This document shows, in pieces, positions 36,501-44,598 of a stretch of 64,000 nucleotides of DNA. Both the position numbers and the translations under genes were made by a program. The DNA comes from an uncultured Polaribacter sp. (GTDB lineage: Bacteria > Bacteroidota > Bacteroidia > Flavobacteriales > Flavobacteriaceae): assembly GCF_947503875.1 (NCBI RefSeq), contig NZ_CANNFH010000005.1, forward strand, positions 335,523 through 399,522, in the 5' to 3' direction. The notes beneath the pieces were generated by a model that saw only the letters and a list, made by a program, of their open reading frames with translations, did no database searches and had not been told where the DNA came from. Within the stretch, counting starts at the first letter, position 1. Each line of letters opens with the position of its first letter.

Positions 36501-37261
36501 ACATTTTTTAAAGTACCTAAAATTGGTATAGGTTTTAAGTGGCTTTTAAACGAATAATAACCTCCATGAGGTCCGTTTGTAAAAATAGGATGATGTAAAG
36601 CAACAAGCGTAGTTTTACCTTGCGATTTTTTAAGCATTCCTTTTAGTTCGTCAAAAAACTTGGCTCTTGTTTTTATGGCACAATCATCATTTATTCCTGG
36701 GTGTTTGTTCCAGTTGGTAATGTACCAATGTGAGTCTATTACTATAATATTAATATGCTCATTTATTTCAATTTTTTCTAAAGGGCAACCATTTTCTGGT
36801 TGAAACGTGTTTTTACCTAAAGCTTTTTCAACTAATTTTTCTTGTCTTTTTAATCCTTTTAAGCCACTATACCAGTCATGATTTCCAGGAATTATAAGTG
36901 TTTTTCCTATGAAATTTTTACCCAAATCTGTTTGTACTTTTAAACGATGTTTGGCAAGTTTATATTCTTTTTTGCTTTTTTTAGGAATTCCTTTTTCATA
37001 CACATTATCACCTAAAAAGACTAAAGTGCTGTTCTTTTTTGCTTTTTTTAATTCTTCCGCTAAATAAGATAAGGCAGTATCTCTTTCTTGTAAATTAGAG
37101 TTGCCTGCATCTCCAATTAAGTAAAAGGAATGTAAAATTTCAGAGGTATCTTGTTTTGCTACAAATTTATGGTCTTTTGCTACTTGCATTTTTAAAGTGG
37201 CGCAAGCAGAAACTAATAACAAGACCAAAAGTAAAACAAGAGTTTTCTGTATTATTTTCAT
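33563..37261 (-). CDS. Metallophosphoesterase fused to outer-membrane beta-barrel
   Basis: 1232-aa lipoprotein (MKIIQKTLVLLLVLLLVSAC). Residues about 45-330 form a calcineurin-like phosphoesterase: FYLIGDAGN, FLGDNVYEKG, IIPGNHDWYSGLKG, VALHHPIF, VSGHEHSLQY, all metal-binding residues visible. A central region (about 350-830) has no domain I can name but has a kinase-like ring (DMLIGDWDRHQDQWRWAEF...PRDRDQAF) seen in related Bacteroidota proteins. From about residue 880 the C-terminus is an Omp85-like barrel with GLRGYRNERFTGKNAFY and a final hydrophobic strand. This fusion is known as a flavobacterial family; the substrate is unknown. Confidence 0.88.
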   Translation of the reverse strand: MKIIQKTLVLLLVLLLVSACATLKMQVAKDHKFVAKQDTSEILHSFYLIGDAGNSNLQERDTALSYLAEELKKAKKNSTLVFLGDNVYEKGIPKKSKKEYKLAKHRLKVQTDLGKNFIGKTLIIPGNHDWYSGLKGLKRQEKLVEKALGKNTFQPENGCPLEKIEINEHINIIVIDSHWYITNWNKHPGINDDCAIKTRAKFFDELKGMLKKSQGKTTLVALHHPIFTNGPHGGYYSFKSHLKPIPILGTLKNVLRKTGGTINTDQQHTKYNELRKLVLTLAQQNEKIIFVSGHEHSLQYIVKNNIPQIVSGSGSKKSATKNVNGGIFSYGTEGFAKLDIYKNGASKVQFYAAKDQKVVFETNVFQKDSLPKFTKFPNAKLTVKEASIYEPKEANKSKIFDFLWGKRFRKYYGKKIIAPTVNLDTLYGGLTPIRKGGGNQSKSLRLLDKYGREYVMRALRKNAVQYIQAVAFKNQYIAEEFTDTFTEDLLLDIYTGSHPYAPFTIDKLAEAIDVYHTKPILFYVPKQKGLQAYNADFGNELYMIEERTADNHGDKKNFGFANKIISTDDLRKNLAKDEKYQLDETAYIRARLFDMLIGDWDRHQDQWRWAEFKNKDKIIYKPVPRDRDQAFSVFSDGPLLNIITAIIPALKGMRSYTEDLKKPENFNIAGYSLDMRFIKEADKKIWDEQVKLIQNNITDQVIESAFAKIPTEINDKTTLDIKRKLKGRRKNLQNISDKYFKYLNQFQVITGTNKDDYFDIERFSDNKTKITGYRIKNGEKGLIFHERTYSRNITKEIWVYGLDDKDVFVVNGKNGKSPIKIKIIGGLNSDVYEINTPKNIRIYDQKTKKNTFQTKKISKKLTDNYNTNTYNYRKLKSKTHLIAPAIGYNPDDGLKLGIKNTFIINNLEQNPFSQKHTITGAYFFATNGYELKYNGEFANVIKNFNLGFNAQFNSPNYATNFFGYGNNSFNPEAENLENIDFNRVKIEQLKLGSFLQWKGELGARFLIGANFQRFTIENTPNRFLEEQFGPENSVFNTQNFFNVETSYTYNHTDNLAFPTLALSFKALLGHTRNIAINNNFSYANTALGVTHKLTPNGKLVLATKVDGYFTFGENFEFYQAPSIGANNGLRGYRNERFTGKNAFYQTTDIRYNLKDLKTAIIPIHLGIFAGFDYGTVWGTPNILTVLPWENQTFNTSYGGGFILNAANMLTGNLGVFNSDDGLRINFTLGFDF

Positions 37262-37274
37262 GTTGTAAAAGTAT

Positions 37275-37871
37275 CTAATTTAAAATAGAGTTTTTAAACG
37301 TATGTAAATCTTTTGGAGTATCAATATCTATAAGATTTGTAGTTATTAAGGGTGTAATAACATCTTTGTTATTTTGTATAATTTCTTTGGCGCCAAAATC
37401 GTTTTTTAATAAACTTAATTGATTAAAATAATTTTCAGGAAAAATTGCGGGCACACCTTTTTTATTTGGGTAGTTTGAAGCTATAATTTTAGACGGGTTT
37501 TTGCTATGTAAATCAATTAAATGAAACAGATATTTTTTTTCTAACGCAGGCTGATCTCCTAAAAGGATTAAAATACCACTATATTTTTTGGGCGTAGATT
37601 TTATGTGATTCACGCCACAAACTATGCTTGTACTTAAACCATCTTGGTAATTTGCATTGTATATAAAATGAATGTTTGCAGATGAAATTTCTCTTCGAAT
37701 TAAACAGGCATTTGCACCTAAAACACAATATACATGGTTTCTGTTGATGGTTTTAGCCTTATTTAAAACAGTTTCTAACAAAAAATTATTACCAATTTTA
37801 ACCAGTTGTTTTGGGCTTTTCATTCTAGATGATTGTCCGCCAGCCAATACCAAAATGGCAATATTTACCAT
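37275..37871 (-). CDS. MobA-like nucleotidyltransferase (MocA type)
   Basis: 198-aa NTP transferase resembling MocA/MobA, which cytidylates or guanylates molybdenum cofactor. The signature LAGGQSSRMKSPKQLVKIGNNFLLETVL is at the N-terminus, and ILLGDQPALEKKYLF binds the nucleotide metal. The XdhC gene is 3 bases upstream, which fits a role in cofactor maturation for a molybdenum hydroxylase, but no such hydroxylase is visible here. Confidence 0.85.
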   Translation of the reverse strand: MVNIAILVLAGGQSSRMKSPKQLVKIGNNFLLETVLNKAKTINRNHVYCVLGANACLIRREISSANIHFIYNANYQDGLSTSIVCGVNHIKSTPKKYSGILILLGDQPALEKKYLFHLIDLHSKNPSKIIASNYPNKKGVPAIFPENYFNQLSLLKNDFGAKEIIQNNKDVITPLITTNLIDIDTPKDLHTFKNSILN

Positions 37872-37874
37872 GTT

Positions 37875-38894
37875 TTAAATATTTATTTTATTTGTTATTC
37901 TTCTCAGGGAAAAAGGTTCTTTTTTTCTAATAATAGCCAAAATTTCTGCAATAATTGAAACTGCTATTTCTTCTGGTGTTTGTGCGCCTATGTGCAAACC
38001 AGCAGGTGTATAAATACAGTCTAAAAACGTTTCTGTGGTTTCTGGTGCAAATTCTAAAAGCTCATTAAAAAGTTTCTCTCTTCTTTTTGGAGCGCCTAAA
38101 ATACCAATGTATTTTGGTTTAAATTCCGATAATTTTACTAAGTATTTTAAATCTAAAACATAACTGTGATTCATAATAACAATTGCAGTATTGCTATCTA
38201 TTTCAGTAAAATTTGCCATTTCTGGTGATGTACCAATTACTGCAGTTGCTCCTGGGAAATTGGCTAATTGTTTGCTTTCTTTTGCAGCTGTTATTACCTC
38301 TATTTGCCAACCTAAATTACTGGCTATATTGCATAATTTTACAGCATCATGCTCACCACCAATGATAATTAATTTAAAATTTGGCTTTAAGTTTTGAGTA
38401 AATTTTACTGTGTTTTCTTCATTTTTAATGGAGAAATTGTCTAAAAGCGCATATTTTTCTTGATTATTAAAAGTAAGTATAGAGCCAAAGTTGCCAAAAA
38501 CTTCATCTGCTTTTGCATAATAACTGTCTATTTGTATGGGTAATCTATTAGCAGTTGACTCTAAAAAAGTACTTAAAAATTGTTCAGATATAATTATGGG
38601 TTCTATTAAGATATACAATATGCCTTCACAACCTAATCTATACCTGCCATCATAAGTAATAACTTTTGGTTTACTATCTTTAAAAACAGATGCACTTCTT
38701 TTTATGATTTCTTTTTCTACACAACCGCCAGAAACAGCGCCTACGCAAGCTAAATCTTTAGAAATTAGCATTCTTACTCCTGGTTTTCTGTAAGAAGAAC
38801 CTTCTAAAAAAACTACAGTAGCCATAACATTTTTCAACCCTTTTTTTTGGTTGATGAATGCCTGATTGATAATTTCTTTAAGTTCGTGAATCAT
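37875..38894 (-). CDS. XdhC/CoxI-family molybdenum-hydroxylase maturation protein
   Basis: 339-aa XdhC-type protein. The N-terminal XdhC_CoxI domain reads GSSYRKPGVRMLISKDLACVGAVSGGCVEKEI, including the conserved GGCVE; the C-terminal Rossmann-like domain is at about residues 180-320 (NFKLIIIGGEHDAVKLCNIASNLGW, NTAIVIMNHSYVLDLKYLV, GILGAPKRREKLF, PAGLHIGAQTPEEIAVSIIAEI). It delivers sulfurated cofactor to xanthine dehydrogenase-like enzymes elsewhere. Forms a tight pair with the MobA-like gene. Confidence 0.9.
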   Translation of the reverse strand: MIHELKEIINQAFINQKKGLKNVMATVVFLEGSSYRKPGVRMLISKDLACVGAVSGGCVEKEIIKRSASVFKDSKPKVITYDGRYRLGCEGILYILIEPIIISEQFLSTFLESTANRLPIQIDSYYAKADEVFGNFGSILTFNNQEKYALLDNFSIKNEENTVKFTQNLKPNFKLIIIGGEHDAVKLCNIASNLGWQIEVITAAKESKQLANFPGATAVIGTSPEMANFTEIDSNTAIVIMNHSYVLDLKYLVKLSEFKPKYIGILGAPKRREKLFNELLEFAPETTETFLDCIYTPAGLHIGAQTPEEIAVSIIAEILAIIRKKEPFSLRRITNKINI

Positions 38895-39009
38895 AGAATG
38901 TGCTACAATAAGGGCACTAAGATAAAACTTTATGTATTACTGTATGTAGGTAGAGCTGTTAGTTTTTATAGACAATTTTAGTTTGTCATAAAAATGATAC
39001 TATTAAAAA

Positions 39010-40227
39010 TTAAATTAACTCCGTGTCAATTAATATTTCACTTTGTAAGGTTTTGTGAACAGGGCATTTAGAGGCTATTTCTGTTAAACGTTTTCTTTGT
39101 GCATCGTCTAAATTACCAATTAACTTTAATTTTTTACTAAAATGATTGAAAAGTGTTGGTTTTTCAATTGCAATACCTAAATCAGCACTGTTTTTTCTAG
39201 AATAGGTAATATAAGTAAAAACCTCTTGTAAATCCCAGTTTTTACGTGCTGCATACATTTTTAAAGTCATACCTGTACAAGCAGCTAAACTAGCGCTTAA
39301 AAAGTCATAAGGCGAAGGCGCAAAATCATCGCCACCAATACTAGCAGGTTCATCTGCTAAAAAAGAGTGTTTTTTGGTTTGTATAGAGGTTGTAAAATTA
39401 TCTTCTAAAACATTTAAATGTGCAACCAATTGTTCGCCCTTTGTAGATAGTATATTATTTTCTTCTGCAGGAAAATACTTATCTGCCCAAGTTCCAATTA
39501 GGTTTCCAACATAAATGCTATCTATTTTGTTAGATAATAAATGATCTGCATCATCTAAACTAATAAAACTTTTAGGGTGCATTGCGTTATGATAAATTTC
39601 ATGTGCATTTTCTATTCCCACAACATTATCAAAAGGGGCGTGCATTACTAAAATTGGTTTTCTTAGGTCCTTTGTAATTTTTGGTAAATCTGTTTTGCTA
39701 AAATCATTCACAAAATCTTCATTAATTTTAAAAGGTCTACCACCAATTTTTACTTCAACTTCTCCTTTTTCTTTTACGTCTTCTATTGCGTGAGAAAATA
39801 AATGTGTAACATGATTTACAGTTGCAGGTGCACCAATTGTTGCTACTGCTTTAATGTTTTCTAATTTAGCAGCAGCAACAATTACAGCTGCACCGCCTAA
39901 AGAATGTCCAACTAATAAAACCGGACTTTTATAATTTTCGCTTAAAAAAGTATTTACAGCAATAAGGTCTTCTACATTTGCAGAGAAGTGACTTTCTGCA
40001 AATTCACCTTCACTTTTACCAAGTCCTGTAAAATCGAAACGTAAAACACCAAAACCATGATTAGATAAAGAACGACTAATATTTTTTACGGCATTAAAAT
40101 TACTATTGCACGAAAAACAGTGTGCAAAAATGGCAAAATGGCTAGGATTTTCATTTGCAGGTAACTCTAAATATGCTTGTAAATTATGTCCTTTTTTATT
40201 TTTGATGTCTAGTTTGATTGTCTTCAT
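39010..40227 (-). CDS. Bifunctional alpha/beta hydrolase and OsmC-family protein
   Basis: 405-aa fusion. Residues about 1-260 are an alpha/beta hydrolase with the nucleophile elbow [15 protein letters not shown], the acid near [15 protein letters not shown] and the catalytic His near ADHLLSN. Residues about 270-405 are an OsmC/Ohr-type domain with two redox Cys: [13 protein letters not shown] and KCPVHKTL. OsmC proteins reduce organic hydroperoxides. This two-domain arrangement is a known family; the hydrolase may act on peroxidised lipids, as inference. It follows the MsrA-like gene by 12 bases, inside an oxidative-stress gene block. Confidence 0.9.
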   Translation of the reverse strand: MKTIKLDIKNKKGHNLQAYLELPANENPSHFAIFAHCFSCNSNFNAVKNISRSLSNHGFGVLRFDFTGLGKSEGEFAESHFSANVEDLIAVNTFLSENYKSPVLLVGHSLGGAAVIVAAAKLENIKAVATIGAPATVNHVTHLFSHAIEDVKEKGEVEVKIGGRPFKINEDFVNDFSKTDLPKITKDLRKPILVMHAPFDNVVGIENAHEIYHNAMHPKSFISLDDADHLLSNKIDSIYVGNLIGTWADKYFPAEENNILSTKGEQLVAHLNVLEDNFTTSIQTKKHSFLADEPASIGGDDFAPSPYDFLSASLAACTGMTLKMYAARKNWDLQEVFTYITYSRKNSADLGIAIEKPTLFNHFSKKLKLIGNLDDAQRKRLTEIASKCPVHKTLQSEILIDTELI

Positions 40228-40239
40228 ACAGTTGATTTT

Positions 40240-40782
40240 TTAGATAGTCGAAATGAGATGTGAAACTTTACTTTTATCTACATGAAAAGCAAATTTTTCT
40301 ATTAACAATTTTAGCTTTGGATTGATGTAGTTTTTACAAAATGGTTTTTTAGGATTAGATTGATAGTAATTTTGAAATACTACTGCTGAAGGTTTAAACT
40401 CATGAAAAGGTAATACTTGTGTGATAACTTTTTTGCTAAATGTAATTTGTAATTGATCTATAATCTTTTCACTAGCTCGTTTTTGCGAGTGGGAGAAATA
40501 ATATACAGCAGATCTGTATTTTTTTCTCATAGAATGATTACTTGTACTTTTGTGGGTTAGTAAATGAATTTCAATTAACGTTTTTAAGTTAATTTTATCA
40601 GCGTCAAAAGATACAATTACAGCCTCTGAGAATGTTTTATTTTTTGCTATTGAAGCAACCCAACCTTGGTTAACTTCGCAAACACCTTTTAAGCTTTCAA
40701 AAACAGCTTCCGTACACCAATGGCAGCCACCACCAAAAGCAATTTTGGTTAATTCCACAGCAGTTTTTTTCTTTCTGCCCAA
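40240..40782 (-). CDS. Divergent MsrA paralogue
   Basis: 180-aa protein with the MsrA catalytic site GGGCHWCTEAVFESLKGV (Cys20; the usual Phe is His) and the C-terminal block FQNYYQSNPKKPFCKNYINPKL, so a recycling-Cys position is kept. Against the canonical MsrA at 44023-44565, about ten residues of the substrate loop are missing (the stretch of GNVPGKPTYREICSGLTGH), and DRGTQYRS has become MRKKYRS. From memory of the E. coli enzyme, Tyr82 and Asp129 equivalents are lost while Glu94 and Tyr134 equivalents remain. It overlaps the aldo/keto reductase gene by 34 bases. Altered substrate range is an inference. Confidence 0.8.
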   Translation of the reverse strand: MGRKKKTAVELTKIAFGGGCHWCTEAVFESLKGVCEVNQGWVASIAKNKTFSEAVIVSFDADKINLKTLIEIHLLTHKSTSNHSMRKKYRSAVYYFSHSQKRASEKIIDQLQITFSKKVITQVLPFHEFKPSAVVFQNYYQSNPKKPFCKNYINPKLKLLIEKFAFHVDKSKVSHLISTI

Positions 40783-41693
40783 TAGTTTTCTGGTAAAACT
40801 TTAAAAGACTTGAGCAGCGCAATTTCTTCTTCTGAAAGAAAAATATCAACCATTTTTAAATTTTGTTGCAATTGAGTTTTAGAACTTGCTCCACTTAAAA
40901 CAACACTATTTGGTATAGTTTGCTTGCAAAATTGTAGTGCAATTGCATCTGCACCAACTTTGTGTTTTGCAGCTATTTTTTCTAATGCATTATATGCTTT
41001 TTGGTAATTTGGGTAATTTTTATTGAGTAAAACTCTACCATTTGCCAATGCTTCCTTAATTACGAGCTTTTTATTTTGCGCAATTAATTCATCAGAAATT
41101 TTTAATAAACTTTGCTCTAGAAAATTATAAGTTACCTGAAAAACATCAAATAAAGATTCGTTTTTTACCTTAACTTTTAATGCTTTTTTAATAACTTCTA
41201 CTTGATTTGTGCCTGTTGTGGTTAAGCCAATTTTTAAGTTGAATTTTGTTTTTAAATCGCTTAAATAATTTAATACATCTGTATTTTCTAAAACGCCAGT
41301 TTCTAGAGTAGCAGAGTGTATTTGATACACTTTTAAATGTGGTAATAATTGTTTAGAAAATTGCCATTGCTCTTTTAATTTTGCTAAACTATGTTCTTTT
41401 ACCTCGTGAATTTTTGCGTTTTTTTTAAAGTTTGCAGTATACGTATAACCCCATTTAGTGGCAATTTCAATATTGCTATCGTTTTTTGTTTGTAACCATT
41501 CTAGCAACAATTTTTCTGCCAAACCATAACCAGGAGCAGTATCAAAATAGCGTAGTCCTAAATTATAAGCTTCTTCTAAAACTTGAAAACTTTGTTTTCT
41601 GAAGATTTCTAAGTCAGAATTATCACAACTTTCTAAGCGTACATTAATATATTGAGGTCTTCCTAAGGCGGCTGTTCCTAATCCTAAATTCAT
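40749..41693 (-). CDS. Aldo/keto reductase
   Basis: 314-aa NAD(P)H-dependent reductase with a TIM-barrel fold. Visible blocks: LGLGTAALGRPQYIN, GLRYFDTAPGYGLAEKLL (Asp and Tyr of the active site), IEIATKWGYTY (Lys), YQIHSA (His), and SVVLSGASSKTQLQQNL for cofactor binding. The ATG at 41693 is chosen; an in-frame GTG at 41717 lies inside a palindromic repeat. The 3' end overlaps the MsrA-like gene. The substrate is unknown. Confidence 0.88.
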   Translation of the reverse strand: MNLGLGTAALGRPQYINVRLESCDNSDLEIFRKQSFQVLEEAYNLGLRYFDTAPGYGLAEKLLLEWLQTKNDSNIEIATKWGYTYTANFKKNAKIHEVKEHSLAKLKEQWQFSKQLLPHLKVYQIHSATLETGVLENTDVLNYLSDLKTKFNLKIGLTTTGTNQVEVIKKALKVKVKNESLFDVFQVTYNFLEQSLLKISDELIAQNKKLVIKEALANGRVLLNKNYPNYQKAYNALEKIAAKHKVGADAIALQFCKQTIPNSVVLSGASSKTQLQQNLKMVDIFLSEEEIALLKSFKVLPENYWAERKKLLWN

Positions 41694-41710
41694 GTGTTTT
41701 TTAATTTCAG

Positions 41711-41740
41711 ACTTCACAGGTTTTAAAAACCTGTGTGGTC
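41711..41740. repeat. Palindromic repeat between SelO and aldo/keto reductase genes
   Basis: Ten-base perfect arms CACAGGTTTT/AAAACCTGTG around a single A, extended by GAC/GTC after two mismatched bases on each side. It lies in the 123-base gap upstream of the aldo/keto reductase. It resembles a dispersed inverted repeat that I recall from flavobacterial genomes. A second, smaller hairpin (TTCCAC/GTGGAA) lies at 41788-41803. Confidence 0.65.
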
Positions 41741-41816
41741 TTATTGATGGTTAATTAGATTGTGATATTATAATTTTCAGCGATTTTTCCACAAGGTGGA
41801 AATGACAGCATTGTTT

Positions 41817-43373
41817 TTAAGAACTACAAGAAAGCATGGAGCAACCTACTTTATTTCTTGCCCATTCTGGTCTCTTTGCAAACCATTTTTCATTTTCGGG
41901 TTGCTCTTCATATGGTTTTTTTAAGAGTTGAAATAAAGTATCAATTAAATCGTAATTACCCTTATCAGCATTATCAATTGCCAATTGTGCCATGTAATTT
42001 CTAAGTACGTATTTAGGATTTGCAGTATCCATTTTTTGTTTTCTTTCAGTATTGGAAATCGTTTCTAATAACAATCTTTCTTCATACTTTTTAAACCAAG
42101 AATTCCAACGTTTTTCTATCGGTTTAGAAATAGCAGTTAAATCATAAAACGCATCTTGCATTAGGGTTAAACCTAATTTAGCATTGGTAAAATTACTAAG
42201 ATTTCTAAAGAAAATCGTCATGTCTGTTTCTACCAATTGTAAATCATCTTCCAATTGTTGAATGAGTTCTAAATCATTTTCATCATCTTTAAATAAACCA
42301 AGTTTCGTTTTCATCATTGCAAAAGATTTCTGCTGAAAATCAGTTTTATATTGCTCTAAAATTTCTTCTAAAGGTTTTGCATCTTCAATTAAAGGATACA
42401 AAGCATTGGCAAGTTGGTATAAATTCCAAAGCCCAATATTGGGCTGATTGCCATATCTGTAACGTTTATTTTGACGATCTGTGGTATTTGGTGTCCAACC
42501 AAAATCGAAACCTTCTAACCAACCATAAGGTCCATAATCTATGGTTAAACCAAGAATAGACATGTTATCTGTATTCATAACACCATGCACAAAACCAACA
42601 CGTTGCCAATGAATTATCATATCTAAAGTACGAGTTGTTACTTCTTTAAAGAAGGATATATATGTGGTTTTAGAAGGAGCGCCTAAATGTTTAAAATGAT
42701 GATTTATGGTATAATCTGTTAAGATTTTTAGATTTTTAAGATCGTTTCTAGCGGCAAAAATTTCAAAATTGCCAAAACGTAAAAACGATGGTGAAATTCT
42801 AGAAACTATAGCACCTTTTTCATAAGCAGGATTGCCATTGTACAATACATCTCGCAAAACTTCATCACCAGATAAACTTAAAGATAAAGAGCGTGTTGTT
42901 GGCACACCTAAATAAAACATGGCTTCCGCACATAAATATTCGCGAATAGAAGAGCGTAAAACAGCTAAACCGTCTGCAGTTCTAGAATAAGGTGTTTCGC
43001 CTGCGCCTTTTAGCTGTACTTTCCAATTTTTATTTTGATGGGCAACTTCAAACAAATTAATTGCTCTACCATCTCCTAATTGTCCTGCCCAATTGCCAAA
43101 TTGATGACCAGCATAACACATGGCAAAAGGTTTTGTGTTGGGATATATTTCGTTGCCTGTAACAATGTTTTTAAAGAAATCGCTCTTTGTTTCTTCGATT
43201 GAAATTCCTAATTTTTCTGCCATTTCTGCAGAAACATGTAACACTTTTGGTGCTTGTGTTTGTTTTGGATTTGCAAAAGAATAGACTGCATTTTCTACCT
43301 GTCTTCTAGAATTTTCTAGATTCTTGTCAGCAGGTAAATTTTCTATAAATGTATTTTTAATGTTTAGTTTCAT
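41817..43373 (-). CDS. selO: Protein adenylyltransferase SelO
   Basis: 518-aa pseudokinase-fold enzyme that transfers AMP to Ser, Thr or Tyr of target proteins; in other organisms it is tied to redox homeostasis. Family blocks are visible: LGDGRAINLFEV, VQLKGAGETPYSRTADGLAVLRSSIREYLCAEAM, VHGVMNTDNMSILGLTIDYGPYGWLEGFD. The C-terminus ends LSCSS, with Cys where eukaryotic SelO carries selenocysteine. The ATG at 43373 (MKLNIKNTFIENLP) fits the family and is 2 bases from the PIN toxin stop, so the two are probably cotranscribed. Confidence 0.93.
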   Translation of the reverse strand: MKLNIKNTFIENLPADKNLENSRRQVENAVYSFANPKQTQAPKVLHVSAEMAEKLGISIEETKSDFFKNIVTGNEIYPNTKPFAMCYAGHQFGNWAGQLGDGRAINLFEVAHQNKNWKVQLKGAGETPYSRTADGLAVLRSSIREYLCAEAMFYLGVPTTRSLSLSLSGDEVLRDVLYNGNPAYEKGAIVSRISPSFLRFGNFEIFAARNDLKNLKILTDYTINHHFKHLGAPSKTTYISFFKEVTTRTLDMIIHWQRVGFVHGVMNTDNMSILGLTIDYGPYGWLEGFDFGWTPNTTDRQNKRYRYGNQPNIGLWNLYQLANALYPLIEDAKPLEEILEQYKTDFQQKSFAMMKTKLGLFKDDENDLELIQQLEDDLQLVETDMTIFFRNLSNFTNAKLGLTLMQDAFYDLTAISKPIEKRWNSWFKKYEERLLLETISNTERKQKMDTANPKYVLRNYMAQLAIDNADKGNYDLIDTLFQLLKKPYEEQPENEKWFAKRPEWARNKVGCSMLSCSS

Positions 43374-43375
43374 GT

Positions 43376-43810
43376 TTACTTGTATAACTTTTTTTGCAGT
43401 GCTTCTGTAGTAATACAAATATCATAACCTTTTTTAAGCAAACCTTTAATTAAAGCTTTGTCAGAGGTCCAGAGTTTATGTTTTTTATAGAAATGTAATG
43501 CAACAAATAAAAAATCATCAATATCAATATCATTGACTATTGAGATTGCTTTTTTTACATCTTTTTTAGGAATATCTATTCTGTTTATAATTGATACTCT
43601 ATTTTTAAAGTTAGCTATTTCTAATAAAATTTCGCGTTTATTTTTATTGGAATGCTTAATGATTTTATCTAGGTGATTGTCTATTTCTTCAAATAAAAAA
43701 TCAGGTACAAACAATTGGATATTACTTTTCGCATTTAATACTTCTGCAACTTTTCTATTTGGACTTATTAGTGCACTAAAAATGATGTTTGTGTCTGTGA
43801 TTACAATCAT
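43376..43810 (-). CDS. PIN-domain toxin (putative ribonuclease)
   Basis: 144-aa PIN domain protein. The acidic residues that bind the metal are in place: Asp6 (TDTNIIFSAL), Glu42 (FEEID), Asp98/Asp99 (DIDIDDFLF) and Asp117 (WTSDKAL). Its start follows directly after the stop codon of the small upstream gene, the usual toxin-antitoxin layout. It would cleave RNA when freed from its partner. It sits between msrA and selO. Confidence 0.85.
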   Translation of the reverse strand: MIVITDTNIIFSALISPNRKVAEVLNAKSNIQLFVPDFLFEEIDNHLDKIIKHSNKNKREILLEIANFKNRVSIINRIDIPKKDVKKAISIVNDIDIDDFLFVALHFYKKHKLWTSDKALIKGLLKKGYDICITTEALQKKLYK

Positions 43811-44008
43811 CTATAAATATTCTTTTAAATATTTTTTAGTGATGTTTCTTTTAGCTGATTTTGAAAGTTCTTCAATAATTTCTTCTTTTGATTTTTCAAT
43901 TTCCACAATTTCTACCCCTTTTTTACCAGATAAAAAGGTGTCTAACATGGCTAAAAAAACTTTGCCTGCTTTTGTACGTTCGTTAATATTTATGGTTATT
44001 GTCTTCAT
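43811..44008 (-). CDS. Antitoxin partner of the PIN toxin
   Basis: 65-aa protein (MKTITININERTKAGKVFLAMLDTFL then KKGVEIVEIEKSKEEIIEELSKSAKRNITKKYLKEYL). It is small, charged, and has an N-terminal beta strand followed by helices, as expected for a type II antitoxin of the short beta-helix kind. No specific family is assigned. The identification rests on size, position and abutting layout with the toxin. It lies 14 bases downstream of msrA. Confidence 0.75.
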   Translation of the reverse strand: MKTITININERTKAGKVFLAMLDTFLSGKKGVEIVEIEKSKEEIIEELSKSAKRNITKKYLKEYL

Positions 44009-44022
44009 AATAACAAAGTTAA

Positions 44023-44565
44023 CTAAATTTCTACTAATTTATCTGCATGCAATTGCCTTAATTTAGCTAATTTAGGTTCAATTACAAAAGAGCAATAGCC
44101 TTGCTGCGTGTTTTCTCTATAATAATTTTGATGTGCTGCTTCTGCCTCGTAAAATGTTGGTAATTCACTAAGTTCTGTTACAATAGCATCAGAAAAATGA
44201 GGTTGTAATTGTTTTAAAACTTCTTCTGAAATCAATTTCTGTGTTTCATTATGATAAAAAATTACAGAACGGTATTGTGTACCTCTGTCTGCACCTTGTC
44301 TGTTTAAAGTAGTTGGGTTATGCGTAGTCATAAAAATGACTAAAATGTCTTCAAAAGAAATAATATTTGCATCAAAAGTAATTTGTATTACTTCTGCATG
44401 CCCTGTTAAACCTGAGCAAATTTCTCTGTAAGTTGGTTTACCAGGAACATTGCCCCCTGCGTAACCAGAAACTACTTTTTCTACGCCTTTTACCTCTTGA
44501 AAGACTGCTTCTGTGCACCAGAAACATCCTCCGCCAACTGTTGCAATTTGTATATTTTTATTCAT
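44023..44565 (-). CDS. msrA: Peptide methionine (S)-S-oxide reductase MsrA
   Basis: 180-aa reductase of methionine-S-sulfoxide. Catalytic Cys14 is in VGGGCFWCTEAVFQEVKGV; the substrate pocket GNVPGKPTYREICSGLTGHAEVIQITFD is complete, as is GADRGTQYRSVIFY. The recycling Cys is in QQGYCSFVIEPKL. Standard single-domain MsrA, next to msrB (33 bases). Together they repair both sulfoxide stereoisomers in proteins. Confidence 0.96.
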   Translation of the reverse strand: MNKNIQIATVGGGCFWCTEAVFQEVKGVEKVVSGYAGGNVPGKPTYREICSGLTGHAEVIQITFDANIISFEDILVIFMTTHNPTTLNRQGADRGTQYRSVIFYHNETQKLISEEVLKQLQPHFSDAIVTELSELPTFYEAEAAHQNYYRENTQQGYCSFVIEPKLAKLRQLHADKLVEI

Positions 44566-44598
44566 TATTATAATCTTCTTTGAAAGAAGTTTTTTTAG

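Noticed and set aside
40228..40270. Dispersed repeat at the end of the MsrA-like gene
   Set aside because: The sequence resembles a TCATTTCGAC-type flavobacterial repeat, but it also codes for the protein's C-terminus, and no second copy was confirmed here.
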